From an uncultured Dokdonia sp. (GTDB lineage: Bacteria > Bacteroidota > Bacteroidia > Flavobacteriales > Flavobacteriaceae), in NCBI RefSeq assembly GCF_937910895.1, contig NZ_CALEMI010000110.1, positions 1-36,475 of the forward strand: a DNA stretch of 36,475 nucleotides, written 5' to 3'. Made by a program: the position numbers and the translations under genes. Shown piece by piece: positions 25,168 to 32,818 of the stretch; position 1 is the stretch's first letter, and each line of letters begins with the position of its first letter. Under the pieces are notes generated by a model. The model saw nothing but the letters and a program-made list of their open reading frames with translations, was not told the DNA's origin and searched no databases.

Positions 25168-25434
25168 ATGCTTAGGTATTGGGTTACAACCCTAAGGTTG
25201 GAAGTACGTAAAGTACAATTTAAAATAACAAAATTTTATAATGTCGTTACTCGCAAAATAATCTCAAATGAGGATAGTGATAAAAAAATCTACCATAAAG
25301 TAGGAGTTATTAAAGTCACCAAAAATGGTGGTTGGTTTTTAAGTCTTTACCAACAGCCTAATACGGAGTTTATGGTATTCCCAAATCACAATGAAGCACT
25401 ACCAGTAATCGAATTTGGAAACAATGAAGCTTAA
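25168..25434 (+). CDS. Small beta-rich protein, unknown
   Basis: The protein has up to 88 residues from ATG 25168. The basic N-terminus (LRLEVRKVQFKITKFYNVVTRK) is followed by beta strands (YHKVGVIKVTKNGGWFLSLYQQPNTEFMVFP). The pattern of small paired strands with basic and aromatic residues would suit a nucleic-acid-binding fold, but no family is recognised. Its end overlaps the next ATG (25424) by 11 nt, indicating coupled translation with the winged-helix paralogue. Confidence 0.6.
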   Translation: MLRYWVTTLRLEVRKVQFKITKFYNVVTRKIISNEDSDKKIYHKVGVIKVTKNGGWFLSLYQQPNTEFMVFPNHNEALPVIEFGNNEA

Positions 25435-25939
25435 TAACACGACAGCGGTCCCAAATGTATTTTTTGATAAGCAGATTGGAACGTTAAGAGGATCGGCTAT
25501 ACGGGTGTATTTAAAAATCGTTCGTAATCTTTTAGGATGGCGAGATGAAAATGGACAAGTAAAGAAGCGAGACTGGATAGCTCATTCGCAATTTGAAAAA
25601 ACTGGACTTTCAAATAGAAGTGTTACCAATGGTATTGAAGAACTGCTAGAGAAACAATTAATCCAAGTAGCTGACTACATAGGAAACAATTTAAGCGATC
25701 CTAAACAACGTAAGTTAGCCAAACGAGTCTACTACTCATTACTACTGGATAACTCAGAAAAAACTACGTTCCAGACCGAAAAAAACGACCAAAACAAAAC
25801 GCAAGAGTTGCTTACTACAAAAGAAATTAATTACAAAAAGTACAGTGCAAACGAAAGAATTCCTGACCATATACGAATTCAAAGAATTAAAGATGAACAA
25901 GAGCGTAAGCAGATTCAAAGAGATAGCTGGAATACCTAG
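25424..25939 (+). CDS. Second winged-helix replication-initiator-like protein
   Basis: The ATG at 25424 gives 171 residues and overlaps the preceding gene by 11 nt; ATG 25415 adds three. The N-terminal winged helix (VPNVFFDKQIGTLRGSAIRV...LSNRSVTNGIEELLEKQLIQV) is a clear paralogue of the 23547-24065 protein. It contains the LLGW motif typical of RepO-like domains. The tail is highly charged (RIQRIKDEQERKQIQRD) and probably helical. It likely binds element DNA, possibly at an origin. The NACHT cargo region interrupts the right arm after this gene. Confidence 0.65.
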   Translation: MKLNNTTAVPNVFFDKQIGTLRGSAIRVYLKIVRNLLGWRDENGQVKKRDWIAHSQFEKTGLSNRSVTNGIEELLEKQLIQVADYIGNNLSDPKQRKLAKRVYYSLLLDNSEKTTFQTEKNDQNKTQELLTTKEINYKKYSANERIPDHIRIQRIKDEQERKQIQRDSWNT

Positions 25940-26062
25940 TTGTCTTTTTTGATTAGGAAAGAGAATAGTAAAAGCTAACGCTTTTAAATAATTGATTTAA
26001 GTATTGACAATTATTATTTGTAATGATATGGTAATTAATAAGTTGAACCTTAAAAAAATATT

Positions 26063-26518
26063 ATGTCTTCAAAAATAATACTTAATGAATATGAACAACA
26101 TTTCGAAAATGATGTTTTTCAGTTACAGCTTGTCACTACTAATAATCAAAAATTATATACTGTTGGAAATACAATTATTTGGAATTTCCTTACTAACAAT
26201 TATGTGATTAAAGATTTACCAATGGAATGCATTTGGATATTTTTCATAAATGGTAATGATAAGATAAAAGGCTTTGTAAAAGTTTCATTATTGGATTGGA
26301 AAACGAACCATCCAACTGAAACACTTCGTGTAATTTTATCTGCTGATGTAAAAAAAGTAATTTTTGCATTACATCTAGGTCAAATTCAAAAATCTTTAGA
26401 ATTTTCTAATACTTTTACAATAATGCATAACAATTTATTAGAAAAATTTGATATTGAAGTAGTTGATACGTTATTAGTGAATGATGATAACTATTATTCA
26501 TTAATAGAAAATTGTTAA
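26063..26518 (+). CDS. RadC-like MPN protein with all JAMM ligands lost
   Basis: The 151-residue protein aligns almost end to end with the element's intact RadC (19528-19998). Matching blocks are WIFFINGNDKIKGFVKVSL against WVILLSNANQVLGVSEISI, KKVIFALHLG against TGVIIAHNHP, and LLEKFDIEVVDTLLVNDDNYYSL against SLDTLHIKLLDHIILTTESYVSF. The catalytic Glu73 is Lys73, His105 and His107 are Leu103 and Leu105, and Asp118 is Asn116. The fold is probably kept and the metal site abolished, so this is a pseudoenzyme. The frame is intact and AT-rich. It converges on the NACHT gene, sharing a bidirectional terminator. Confidence 0.75.
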   Translation: MSSKIILNEYEQHFENDVFQLQLVTTNNQKLYTVGNTIIWNFLTNNYVIKDLPMECIWIFFINGNDKIKGFVKVSLLDWKTNHPTETLRVILSADVKKVIFALHLGQIQKSLEFSNTFTIMHNNLLEKFDIEVVDTLLVNDDNYYSLIENC

Positions 26519-26528
26519 TTTAAATAGG

Positions 26529-26564
26529 ACAATCCTCTGATATAATATTAGAGGTTGTTTTTTT
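26529..26564. terminator. Bidirectional terminator between the dead RadC and NACHT genes
   Basis: Arms acaatcctct and agaggttgt with one bulged base, followed by nine T on the plus strand. The last NACHT codons lie in the right arm. Confidence 0.75.
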
Positions 26565-29500
26565 GTCTAAATATTTCCCAATATCGATCTGTGCGTTTTA
26601 ATCTACTAATTTTAGATTCTAAATAGTGTAACGTTCTTTTTAATAAAACACGTTGATTGGGAGGTAAATGAAGTTCACTTAAAAGTAATTTTGTGTTTGT
26701 TTGCTGAAGCAATGTAAAAACATCATAACCTCCTAATTTTTGACATACTTCAAAAAATTCAAAATCAAAAAATGAAAAATTATTTATTTTACCTTCATTA
26801 AGGTTTTCAAGAGAGTTTATAATTATTTTTCTGCGATTTTTTAAATACTCATTATTAAGTTTGTAAAAGTTTTCAGGATCCATGTCACAAAGAGCATTAT
26901 AAGCCCAAATGGATAATATATTTTTTCCATTTAATAAGTCTAGTAAATATGGAACGGTAATTTCAATATTGCAGGCGCTATAAAACTCAATAACTTTTTG
27001 AGTACTAAAAAATTCATCATTAATAATTTTTAAAATATCATCTACAAAATATTTTGGAAGTCTAATCTTGTATAAGGTAAAAGATTTCAAAATCATTTCC
27101 CTTGTTTCTAAATCTTCTTTTAGAAAAATACTATGTAAAGTCTGAAAGCTTTTTACTGTCTCGTTCTTATGAGAGTAGTAAGATTGAGAAACATAAATAG
27201 ATAAACCGTAAATGCCATTATACTGTAATTTTTTATTATTTGAGGTTGATAATTTGATAAAAAGTGGAATATCTTTATCACGAATGAGTCTATAAAAAAC
27301 ATAGCTAACATTTATCACAATTCGGCTTGAGGTGTTCTTATTATTTAATGTGTCACTCCATTTATCTAATAATTCTTCTTTTATTTGATAATCTAAAATA
27401 TGATTAAAGCTATTAAGTATTATCATAGCCATACCATATCTGCCTTTACTATTATATGCTATATAAGTAAGGTAGCTGAGAATTCTTTTTTTATTCTCTA
27501 GAGTAATTGTATTGGAATGTAACTTTATTTCGTTTTTATAAAAAAATTCATAAAGTGTTTTGAGGTTATATGATGTTGGAGAATGTGTCTTAAAATAAAA
27601 AGAAAGATATTCATTTGGATATAAAAAAATACAATCAAATAAAAATGTTTTTAAAAAATCTAAGGGTTGTTTGTAGTCAAAGTTTTTCCTTAGTATAGGT
27701 TTTTTTCGGCTTTCAAAAATTGGACTAAAAACCATTGAATTAATAATTGAGAATAACAAATTTGGAGTATTGTCGATATGATCTACAAATGTGCTGTTTT
27801 CATATAGGGAATAATTATAATTTTTGTATTCATATTTATCCATTTTTATTCCTTCAAAATGATTTCTACATAAATCTTCACTCAAAATAATACTCATCTC
27901 ATAAGTACTTGTTAAAAAAAGTTCATATTTTGGTTGGATAAAAGGATAAAAGTGAAGAAAATGGTTATTAATCCTAGGAATTAAAGAAGCACAATAATTA
28001 CCAATATAATTAAACCTCCTAATTGAAAAGAAAAATAGTTCACTTGTAATATTGGTAGGCTTACTTTTATCATTTATTCTATATCTTAAATCATTAAAAA
28101 GAATAAGGCTAAAAGTATTTAAGAGATAAAGTTTGTCTAATAATTTAAACTTTTTACTATTGTTTCCGCTTTCTATAAATTTTAGTGCATACTCCAATTG
28201 TCTTATAAATTTATTGTTATAAACAAATTGTTTTTTGATAATAAAAGTGTCTAAAGGTTCCATTATTTTACTAGGAGAAATCAGTCCAAATAAATATGTT
28301 TCTATGGAATAGAAACTATCAGTATCTCCCTTGAATTTTTTGCGATATTGTTTATGATTTCTAATACTATTGATCTTCCCAGTTAAATAATTTGCTGCAA
28401 AAAATAACCGTATTTCTTTTATTTCAAACCCTAGGCTCTCACCCTTAAAAGATAAAATAGAATGTTTATGAAAATCATCGATTAATTGTTGAGGACTTAT
28501 ACTATCATCACTTATATTTTCCAGATATTCGATTGCTTTTTCATATATAACATTTTCAATATCTTCTTGTTCAAAAGTTAAATAATAAGCAAGTTTAGAA
28601 ATCAAATCAATTTGTTGAGATTTTACTTTTTTCCATTTATGTTCTGGTAATTTAGCTTTTTGAGTATTTTCATAATCCTTTAAAAAATCATCAATTAATA
28701 CCTTCTTAAATAACTTTCCTTTATTCTTTAATAATATAGTAATCTGCCTGAGTTCAAACTGACCTTGCCTCCCTAGGTGGGAAATTAAAAATATTAGATG
28801 TAGAGGAATACTTATAAACTCTAATAGCCTTGCTCTTTCTAGATTTTCAAAATATTCTTGCCCTTTTTCTGGGAAAACTTTATTTAATATTCTATGAATA
28901 TTGTTAGGATTAAAATTAGACAGTTTATAGGTTTGAAATTCGCTACCTTCTAATCCGATAGGCTTATAACGTCCACTTAAAATAATCTGGCAATTATATA
29001 TTTTCTTAAAGTCCTTGATTTCTTGTATTAATTTATGCTCTTCTTTACCAGAATATTCGTCAAAACCATCTAATAGAAGAATCAAAGACTTAGTTGAAAT
29101 ATTATTAAAACTTGAATTAAATCGTTTAAGTCTGCTGTTTATAAGATCAATAAAATTAGAGTTATAAAATTGGAGTTCTATAAAAATAGGAACTACATTT
29201 TCTTGCATAGATAATTTATAGGTAAACCATTTGAGTGTTGTTGTTTTTCCAGTTCCTGCTGGAGAAGAAATAAAAATATCATTGTAACTATTCAATACTT
29301 CTAATGGTTTATTTTTTTTGTTTAAAAACTCATTAATTTTATTAATTTCATCTTGTAATTGTTGTGATATATTTGGGTTTGTAGCTTGAATATCTATATC
29401 ATTATTTTCTTTTAATGACTCAAGTTCTCTAATTAATAAATCACGTCTTTCCACCTCAATTTTATCTATTATAAAAAAAGGAAGTTCTACAACATCTTCT

Positions 29501-30174
29501 ATCGATACAGGAAGACTATCATATCCAAATCTGATTTCTTTAAATTCATTTTTTAATAATGATCTGTAGTCTCTAATGCTTTGAGATATTGCAACATCAT
29601 TTTTTTTGGAAGCTGTACTTTCGATATTTTTGAATAACTCTTCTTTTTCGTTGTTATCATCAAATTCAAAAAAAGATAATTTAAAATTAGGTTGTAATTC
29701 AGCTAGAACCTTTGGCAAACCAATTTTTATTAATAAATAATTTAATAATGAATTTGTAAAAAAGACATGCTCAGCATTAATAGCAGTAGCATCAAGCGTA
29801 TCAAAAAAAGTAATGAGGTTTACGAGTGATTTTTGTCTCTCATCATAATCATTATAACTTCTCGTTAATGAAAAATAATAATAGAATAAAATAGCATTGA
29901 ATGCATTTATAGATAGTTTTCCACTTTTTATATGTTTAGCAAGGGTTTCTTTTTCAATATTATATTTTATAAATCCTTTAATTTTTGTAGAATTTTTTAT
30001 TGGATCACTTATTATTAGTCCATCATCTATATTCCATGCTGATAAAGCAGACATTAAAGAACTTAATATGTGTCCAGTAATAGTAAAATGTGCTTTTCCT
30101 TTTTCTGGAATAGGTAAATCTTCTATACCATAAAGAAACTTCCAGAAAGAATTCATCTTATTTTCTTTAACCAT
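26548..30174 (-). CDS. NACHT-domain STAND ATPase, probable anti-phage protein
   Basis: This is a 1208-residue protein; ATG 30156 is an alternative start six codons in. Residues 1 to about 290 form a helical N-terminal region of no recognised effector family. The NACHT module follows: Walker A SSPAGTGKTTTLKWF near 305-320, Walker B with the extra acidic residue LILLLDGFDEYSG near 365-375, and QIILSGRYKP as sensor I. The remaining ~800 residues are helical and Tyr/Asn/Lys-rich, perhaps HEAT-like in the last third, and would be the ligand-sensing part. Bacterial NACHT proteins are known phage-defence proteins. It is the only minus-strand gene in the right arm and is very AT-rich, indicating separate acquisition. 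Confidence 0.85.
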   Translation of the reverse strand: MVKENKMNSFWKFLYGIEDLPIPEKGKAHFTITGHILSSLMSALSAWNIDDGLIISDPIKNSTKIKGFIKYNIEKETLAKHIKSGKLSINAFNAILFYYYFSLTRSYNDYDERQKSLVNLITFFDTLDATAINAEHVFFTNSLLNYLLIKIGLPKVLAELQPNFKLSFFEFDDNNEKEELFKNIESTASKKNDVAISQSIRDYRSLLKNEFKEIRFGYDSLPVSIEDVVELPFFIIDKIEVERRDLLIRELESLKENNDIDIQATNPNISQQLQDEINKINEFLNKKNKPLEVLNSYNDIFISSPAGTGKTTTLKWFTYKLSMQENVVPIFIELQFYNSNFIDLINSRLKRFNSSFNNISTKSLILLLDGFDEYSGKEEHKLIQEIKDFKKIYNCQIILSGRYKPIGLEGSEFQTYKLSNFNPNNIHRILNKVFPEKGQEYFENLERARLLEFISIPLHLIFLISHLGRQGQFELRQITILLKNKGKLFKKVLIDDFLKDYENTQKAKLPEHKWKKVKSQQIDLISKLAYYLTFEQEDIENVIYEKAIEYLENISDDSISPQQLIDDFHKHSILSFKGESLGFEIKEIRLFFAANYLTGKINSIRNHKQYRKKFKGDTDSFYSIETYLFGLISPSKIMEPLDTFIIKKQFVYNNKFIRQLEYALKFIESGNNSKKFKLLDKLYLLNTFSLILFNDLRYRINDKSKPTNITSELFFFSIRRFNYIGNYCASLIPRINNHFLHFYPFIQPKYELFLTSTYEMSIILSEDLCRNHFEGIKMDKYEYKNYNYSLYENSTFVDHIDNTPNLLFSIINSMVFSPIFESRKKPILRKNFDYKQPLDFLKTFLFDCIFLYPNEYLSFYFKTHSPTSYNLKTLYEFFYKNEIKLHSNTITLENKKRILSYLTYIAYNSKGRYGMAMIILNSFNHILDYQIKEELLDKWSDTLNNKNTSSRIVINVSYVFYRLIRDKDIPLFIKLSTSNNKKLQYNGIYGLSIYVSQSYYSHKNETVKSFQTLHSIFLKEDLETREMILKSFTLYKIRLPKYFVDDILKIINDEFFSTQKVIEFYSACNIEITVPYLLDLLNGKNILSIWAYNALCDMDPENFYKLNNEYLKNRRKIIINSLENLNEGKINNFSFFDFEFFEVCQKLGGYDVFTLLQQTNTKLLLSELHLPPNQRVLLKRTLHYLESKISRLKRTDRYWEIFRQKNNL

Positions 30175-30211
30175 TTATCTTAATTTTCTAATTAAAAAAT
30201 ACAATTTTAAA

Positions 30212-30262
30212 AATCGAATACATTTTAGAATGATTATTCTCAAATCGAATATGTTTTCGAAT
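30212..30262. promoter_or_regulatory. Tandem 20-bp repeats between NACHT gene and transfer operon
   Basis: ATCGAATACATTTTAGAATG (30212-30231) and ATCGAATATGTTTTCGAATG (30243-30262) match at 17 of 20 positions and are 31 bp apart, about three helical turns, so they would face the same side of the DNA. The second copy contains a TCGAA/TTCGA dyad. They lie 38 bp upstream of the NACHT ATG on one side and 64 bp upstream of the 30326 gene on the other, as expected for a shared operator. Confidence 0.6.
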
Positions 30263-30325
30263 GTAAATTAGAATCACAAATTACTGATTACTATTTACTT
30301 GCTACCGTAATATAAACAAATAATT

Positions 30326-30787
30326 ATGGCGGTGAAAAACGATAGAATTACCTTTAGTTATCTCAAGAGACTAAATGAAGAGATCAAGTCTAACAATCCT
30401 ATTAGACAAAATAAAGCCTATCAAGCTTTATCAGAAATAAATCATAATGGACTAAATCCGGGTCTTCTTATGTATATCTATTATCTCCAAGGAAAGTATC
30501 ACTATTTAGACTTTAAACGTGATGATAACTTAAAGTCGATAGCTGCGGCTGTAGAATGCTACAGATTAGTATTTCAAACAGCACGTCAACATAGAGTATT
30601 TGCTAAGAATCCTAAGTATTATTTTAAATATGCTGAGAGTTTACATAAGCTTTCACAGTATACATTTTGTTTATTTGAACAAAACAAGCTTCATAACAAA
30701 GCCTATTTAATTGCAATACATTCAAGTAATAAGTTTCCTGAAAGTACATCATTACAATGGCTAAAGCATCACATTTTAGCTAATTGA
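30326..30787 (+). CDS. Helical element protein, unknown (153 aa)
   Basis: This 153-residue basic, mostly helical protein has paired helices rich in Tyr and Leu (LMYIYYLQGKYHYLDFKRDD, YYFKYAESLHKLSQYTFCLFEQNKLHNKAYLIAIHSSNKFP) that suggest TPR-like packing. No signal peptide or membrane segment. It opens the transfer operon of the right arm but is followed by a terminator-like hairpin (30801-30829), so downstream genes may be partly insulated. No function is recognised. Confidence 0.65.
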   Translation: MAVKNDRITFSYLKRLNEEIKSNNPIRQNKAYQALSEINHNGLNPGLLMYIYYLQGKYHYLDFKRDDNLKSIAAAVECYRLVFQTARQHRVFAKNPKYYFKYAESLHKLSQYTFCLFEQNKLHNKAYLIAIHSSNKFPESTSLQWLKHHILAN

Positions 30788-30800
30788 TATCACACAATAC

Positions 30801-30829
30801 AGCACATTCCAGATCGGGATGTGCTTTTC
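30801..30829 (+). terminator. Terminator-like hairpin
   Basis: Stem agcacattcc / gggatgtgct (ten pairs including one G-U) with a five-base loop, followed by TTTCTTTT. It lies between the 153-residue gene and the transfer operon, so it may attenuate read-through. Confidence 0.7.
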
Positions 30830-30858
30830 TTTTACTAACCCTTTTAATTTTTAATCAC

Positions 30859-31935
30859 ATGAAAAAGACAAATCCGAGTACCGTGTATTCAAACCGCGAC
30901 GTTGAATTACTACTTTCAAAAGAAGTAAAAACGATTGAGCAAGAAGTGAGGACTTTTGCGATTGATCTATCCGAAAAATCACTACCTCGCGAAACAGACA
31001 AGCTGAGTCTATACATTTCTAAAATACGATCTCCGTTTCAGAATCTTTTGGAGAAAGTCCATAAGAAGATTGGAGCCATTGGAATCAGTTCTGAAATGAA
31101 ATCAATTAAGGAGAACTATGAGCAGGAAGAACAAACCTTGAAAGATGATTTAGAGAAGACCAATCAGGAACTGCGGCTTCAGAAAAAGGAAGTTAAAGAG
31201 CTTAAAGGAAATCTAGGCCACGAAATCAAGCATTGGAACATTGCTTTGTGGTGCTTGTTTGCCTTAACTTTTTCTGAAATTCTGATAAATTTCAAAATCT
31301 TCTTACCGATTTCAAGTAACAATCTCACAGCTTTTATTGGAGCTTTGGGAATAGGCATCTCCCTATTTATAATCTGCCATGTTTTTAAGGATATTTTGAA
31401 TCTATTTTCAACACGATCTGCAAAGATTGTAGCGGGAATATCTATTGTGGCTTTGGTTACTGCACTGCTGTACTCCTTTGCTAAGATGCGACTGTCTATG
31501 ATCTCAGATATTGGAGAAACATCTACCGAGTATATTTCAGAATACAATTTTGTATTGCTGAACCTGATACTGTTCTTAAGCGGAATTGCACTAACAGTTA
31601 TCTATAAGCCCAGTAAACAGGTAGTTTCGGATTATAGAAATCATAAGAAAATTGCTAGTCAGATTAAGAAACTGCAACAGGAATGTACTACTGCTGAAAA
31701 ACGTCTTGCGAGTTTAACCAAAGAGAAGAACGAAAAATTTGATCAGCTTAAAGGTATTGTACTCATGGCTCATCATTACGAGCGCATCGTATCGAGCGAA
31801 TATATGCGCGTGTTTGCTCTATGGTGTTCAGAGGCGATCATTGCCCGAAAGAATGATGAAACGCCTAAGTGCTTTTCAGAAACGCCAGAGCCACTTACTA
31901 TCTATTTTGAAAATATTGATATCCAAAACCTTTAA
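30859..31935 (+). CDS. Coiled-coil polytopic membrane protein of the transfer module
   Basis: The ATG at 30859 gives 358 residues; an open frame 25 codons longer runs through the terminator hairpin and is not credible. Residues about 10-115 are helical with a coiled coil (EEQTLKDDLEKTNQELRLQKKEVKELKG). Four membrane helices follow (ALWCLFALTFSEILI, LTAFIGALGIGISLFIICHV, GISIVALVTALLYSFA, VLLNLILFLSGIALTVIY). A second cytoplasmic coiled coil (about 270-310) and a soluble C-terminus follow. No family is recognised. Position directly before a lipoprotein, a membrane microprotein and a coupling ATPase suggests a structural part of the transfer apparatus. Confidence 0.7.
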   Translation: MKKTNPSTVYSNRDVELLLSKEVKTIEQEVRTFAIDLSEKSLPRETDKLSLYISKIRSPFQNLLEKVHKKIGAIGISSEMKSIKENYEQEEQTLKDDLEKTNQELRLQKKEVKELKGNLGHEIKHWNIALWCLFALTFSEILINFKIFLPISSNNLTAFIGALGIGISLFIICHVFKDILNLFSTRSAKIVAGISIVALVTALLYSFAKMRLSMISDIGETSTEYISEYNFVLLNLILFLSGIALTVIYKPSKQVVSDYRNHKKIASQIKKLQQECTTAEKRLASLTKEKNEKFDQLKGIVLMAHHYERIVSSEYMRVFALWCSEAIIARKNDETPKCFSETPEPLTIYFENIDIQNL

Positions 31936-31945
31936 ACAACACATT

Positions 31946-32653
31946 ATGAAAACGATTATTTTATTATTTGCGGTAACATTCTTTATAGGATGTAGCGATA
32001 GCGAACAATTACAGACCAGAACCTTTAGCTTCCTTATTGATAGGACAGAAGATGCTGTTACCCCACCAACTGCAGATTATCTCTTAAAACGATTGCCTAA
32101 ACATTCTCCTAATGATGCGTTGGAACTCTGCTATAGCATTATTGGAGATACGCCGTATGCTACTTCGCAGTGCTTTGTTCTAGGTAAAGGAGAAACAGGA
32201 ATCCTCGCAAATGAAGATACCAGACGAAAAGAGAACCGATTACTCTATAAACAGTTCTCTGATAGTCTTGCGATGCAGAACAAAAGGGAATATTCTTTTG
32301 AACGCTCTGATATTTTTAGAACGGTTGTTACCGAGCTTGAAAAACTTTCTAAAAAAGAAGGAAACAGAGAATTGTGGTTATTCTCAGATTTAAAAGAACA
32401 TAGCTTCTTTTCTGTCTATGACCCTCAATCACAAGCTCAGCTTTTTAAAAATCTTGAAAAAGCAGCAAAGCTTTTTGAACGGGAAATAGATACTGATACA
32501 GATTTTTCAGGTATCAACATCCGTATTGTTCATCGTCCGTCTGTCAGAGATGCAAAACTATTTTCACAAATGGTACTGCTCTACAGGAAGGTCCTAGAAC
32601 CAGAAGGAATAAATATTCACGTAGGAATCGATAATCAAATAAACATTAACTAA
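31946..32653 (+). CDS. vWA-like lipoprotein of the transfer module
   Basis: The ATG at 31946, 10 nt after the preceding stop, gives 235 residues beginning with a lipoprotein signal (MKTIILLFAVTFFIGC, Cys16 lipidated). An upstream in-frame extension of 69 codons overlaps the previous gene and would bury the signal. The mature part alternates strands and helices in von Willebrand A order: TFSFLIDRTED (MIDAS-like DRTED), RELWLFSDLKEHS, GINIRIVHRPSVRD. Its likely place is membrane-anchored in the periplasm or at the surface, where vWA domains mediate protein contacts. Its stop overlaps the next ATG in TAATG. Confidence 0.7.
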   Translation: MKTIILLFAVTFFIGCSDSEQLQTRTFSFLIDRTEDAVTPPTADYLLKRLPKHSPNDALELCYSIIGDTPYATSQCFVLGKGETGILANEDTRRKENRLLYKQFSDSLAMQNKREYSFERSDIFRTVVTELEKLSKKEGNRELWLFSDLKEHSFFSVYDPQSQAQLFKNLEKAAKLFEREIDTDTDFSGINIRIVHRPSVRDAKLFSQMVLLYRKVLEPEGINIHVGIDNQININ

Positions 32654-32805
32654 TGGCACATAAAGGACGCATATTTTTTAAATATCTAAAGCAAATTGTA
32701 TCTGCTCTATGGAAACTGATTTTACTGGCAATATATACTACCGCCAAGCTATTACAGATGTTAGCAGAAACTCTCGTAAAAATCACTGAAAAATTCATCT
32801 CATAA
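32653..32805 (+). CDS. 50-residue single-pass membrane protein
   Basis: ATG at 32653 overlaps the preceding stop (TAATG); stop TAA at 32803-32805, 13 nt before the coupling-ATPase ATG. The protein begins MAHKGRIFFKYLKQIV, has one hydrophobic helix (SALWKLILLAIYTTAKLLQM) and ends in an amphipathic helix with Lys. Tight coupling on both sides supports a real gene. The following ATPase lacks a membrane anchor, so this microprotein could supply one; that is inference. Confidence 0.65.
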   Translation: MAHKGRIFFKYLKQIVSALWKLILLAIYTTAKLLQMLAETLVKITEKFIS

Positions 32806-32818
32806 AAAAATAAAAATC

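Noticed and set aside
25981-26020. AATAATTG / CAATTATT dyad before the dead RadC gene
   Set aside because: An 8-bp AT-only dyad is expected often in DNA of this composition.
30784-30858. N-terminal extension of the coiled-coil membrane protein
   Set aside because: It runs through a terminator hairpin and gives an untypical sequence; ATG 30859 is a better start.
31739-31945. N-terminal extension of the vWA-like lipoprotein frame
   Set aside because: It lies wholly inside the preceding gene, and the lipoprotein signal peptide starts exactly at 31946 after a normal 10-nt gap.
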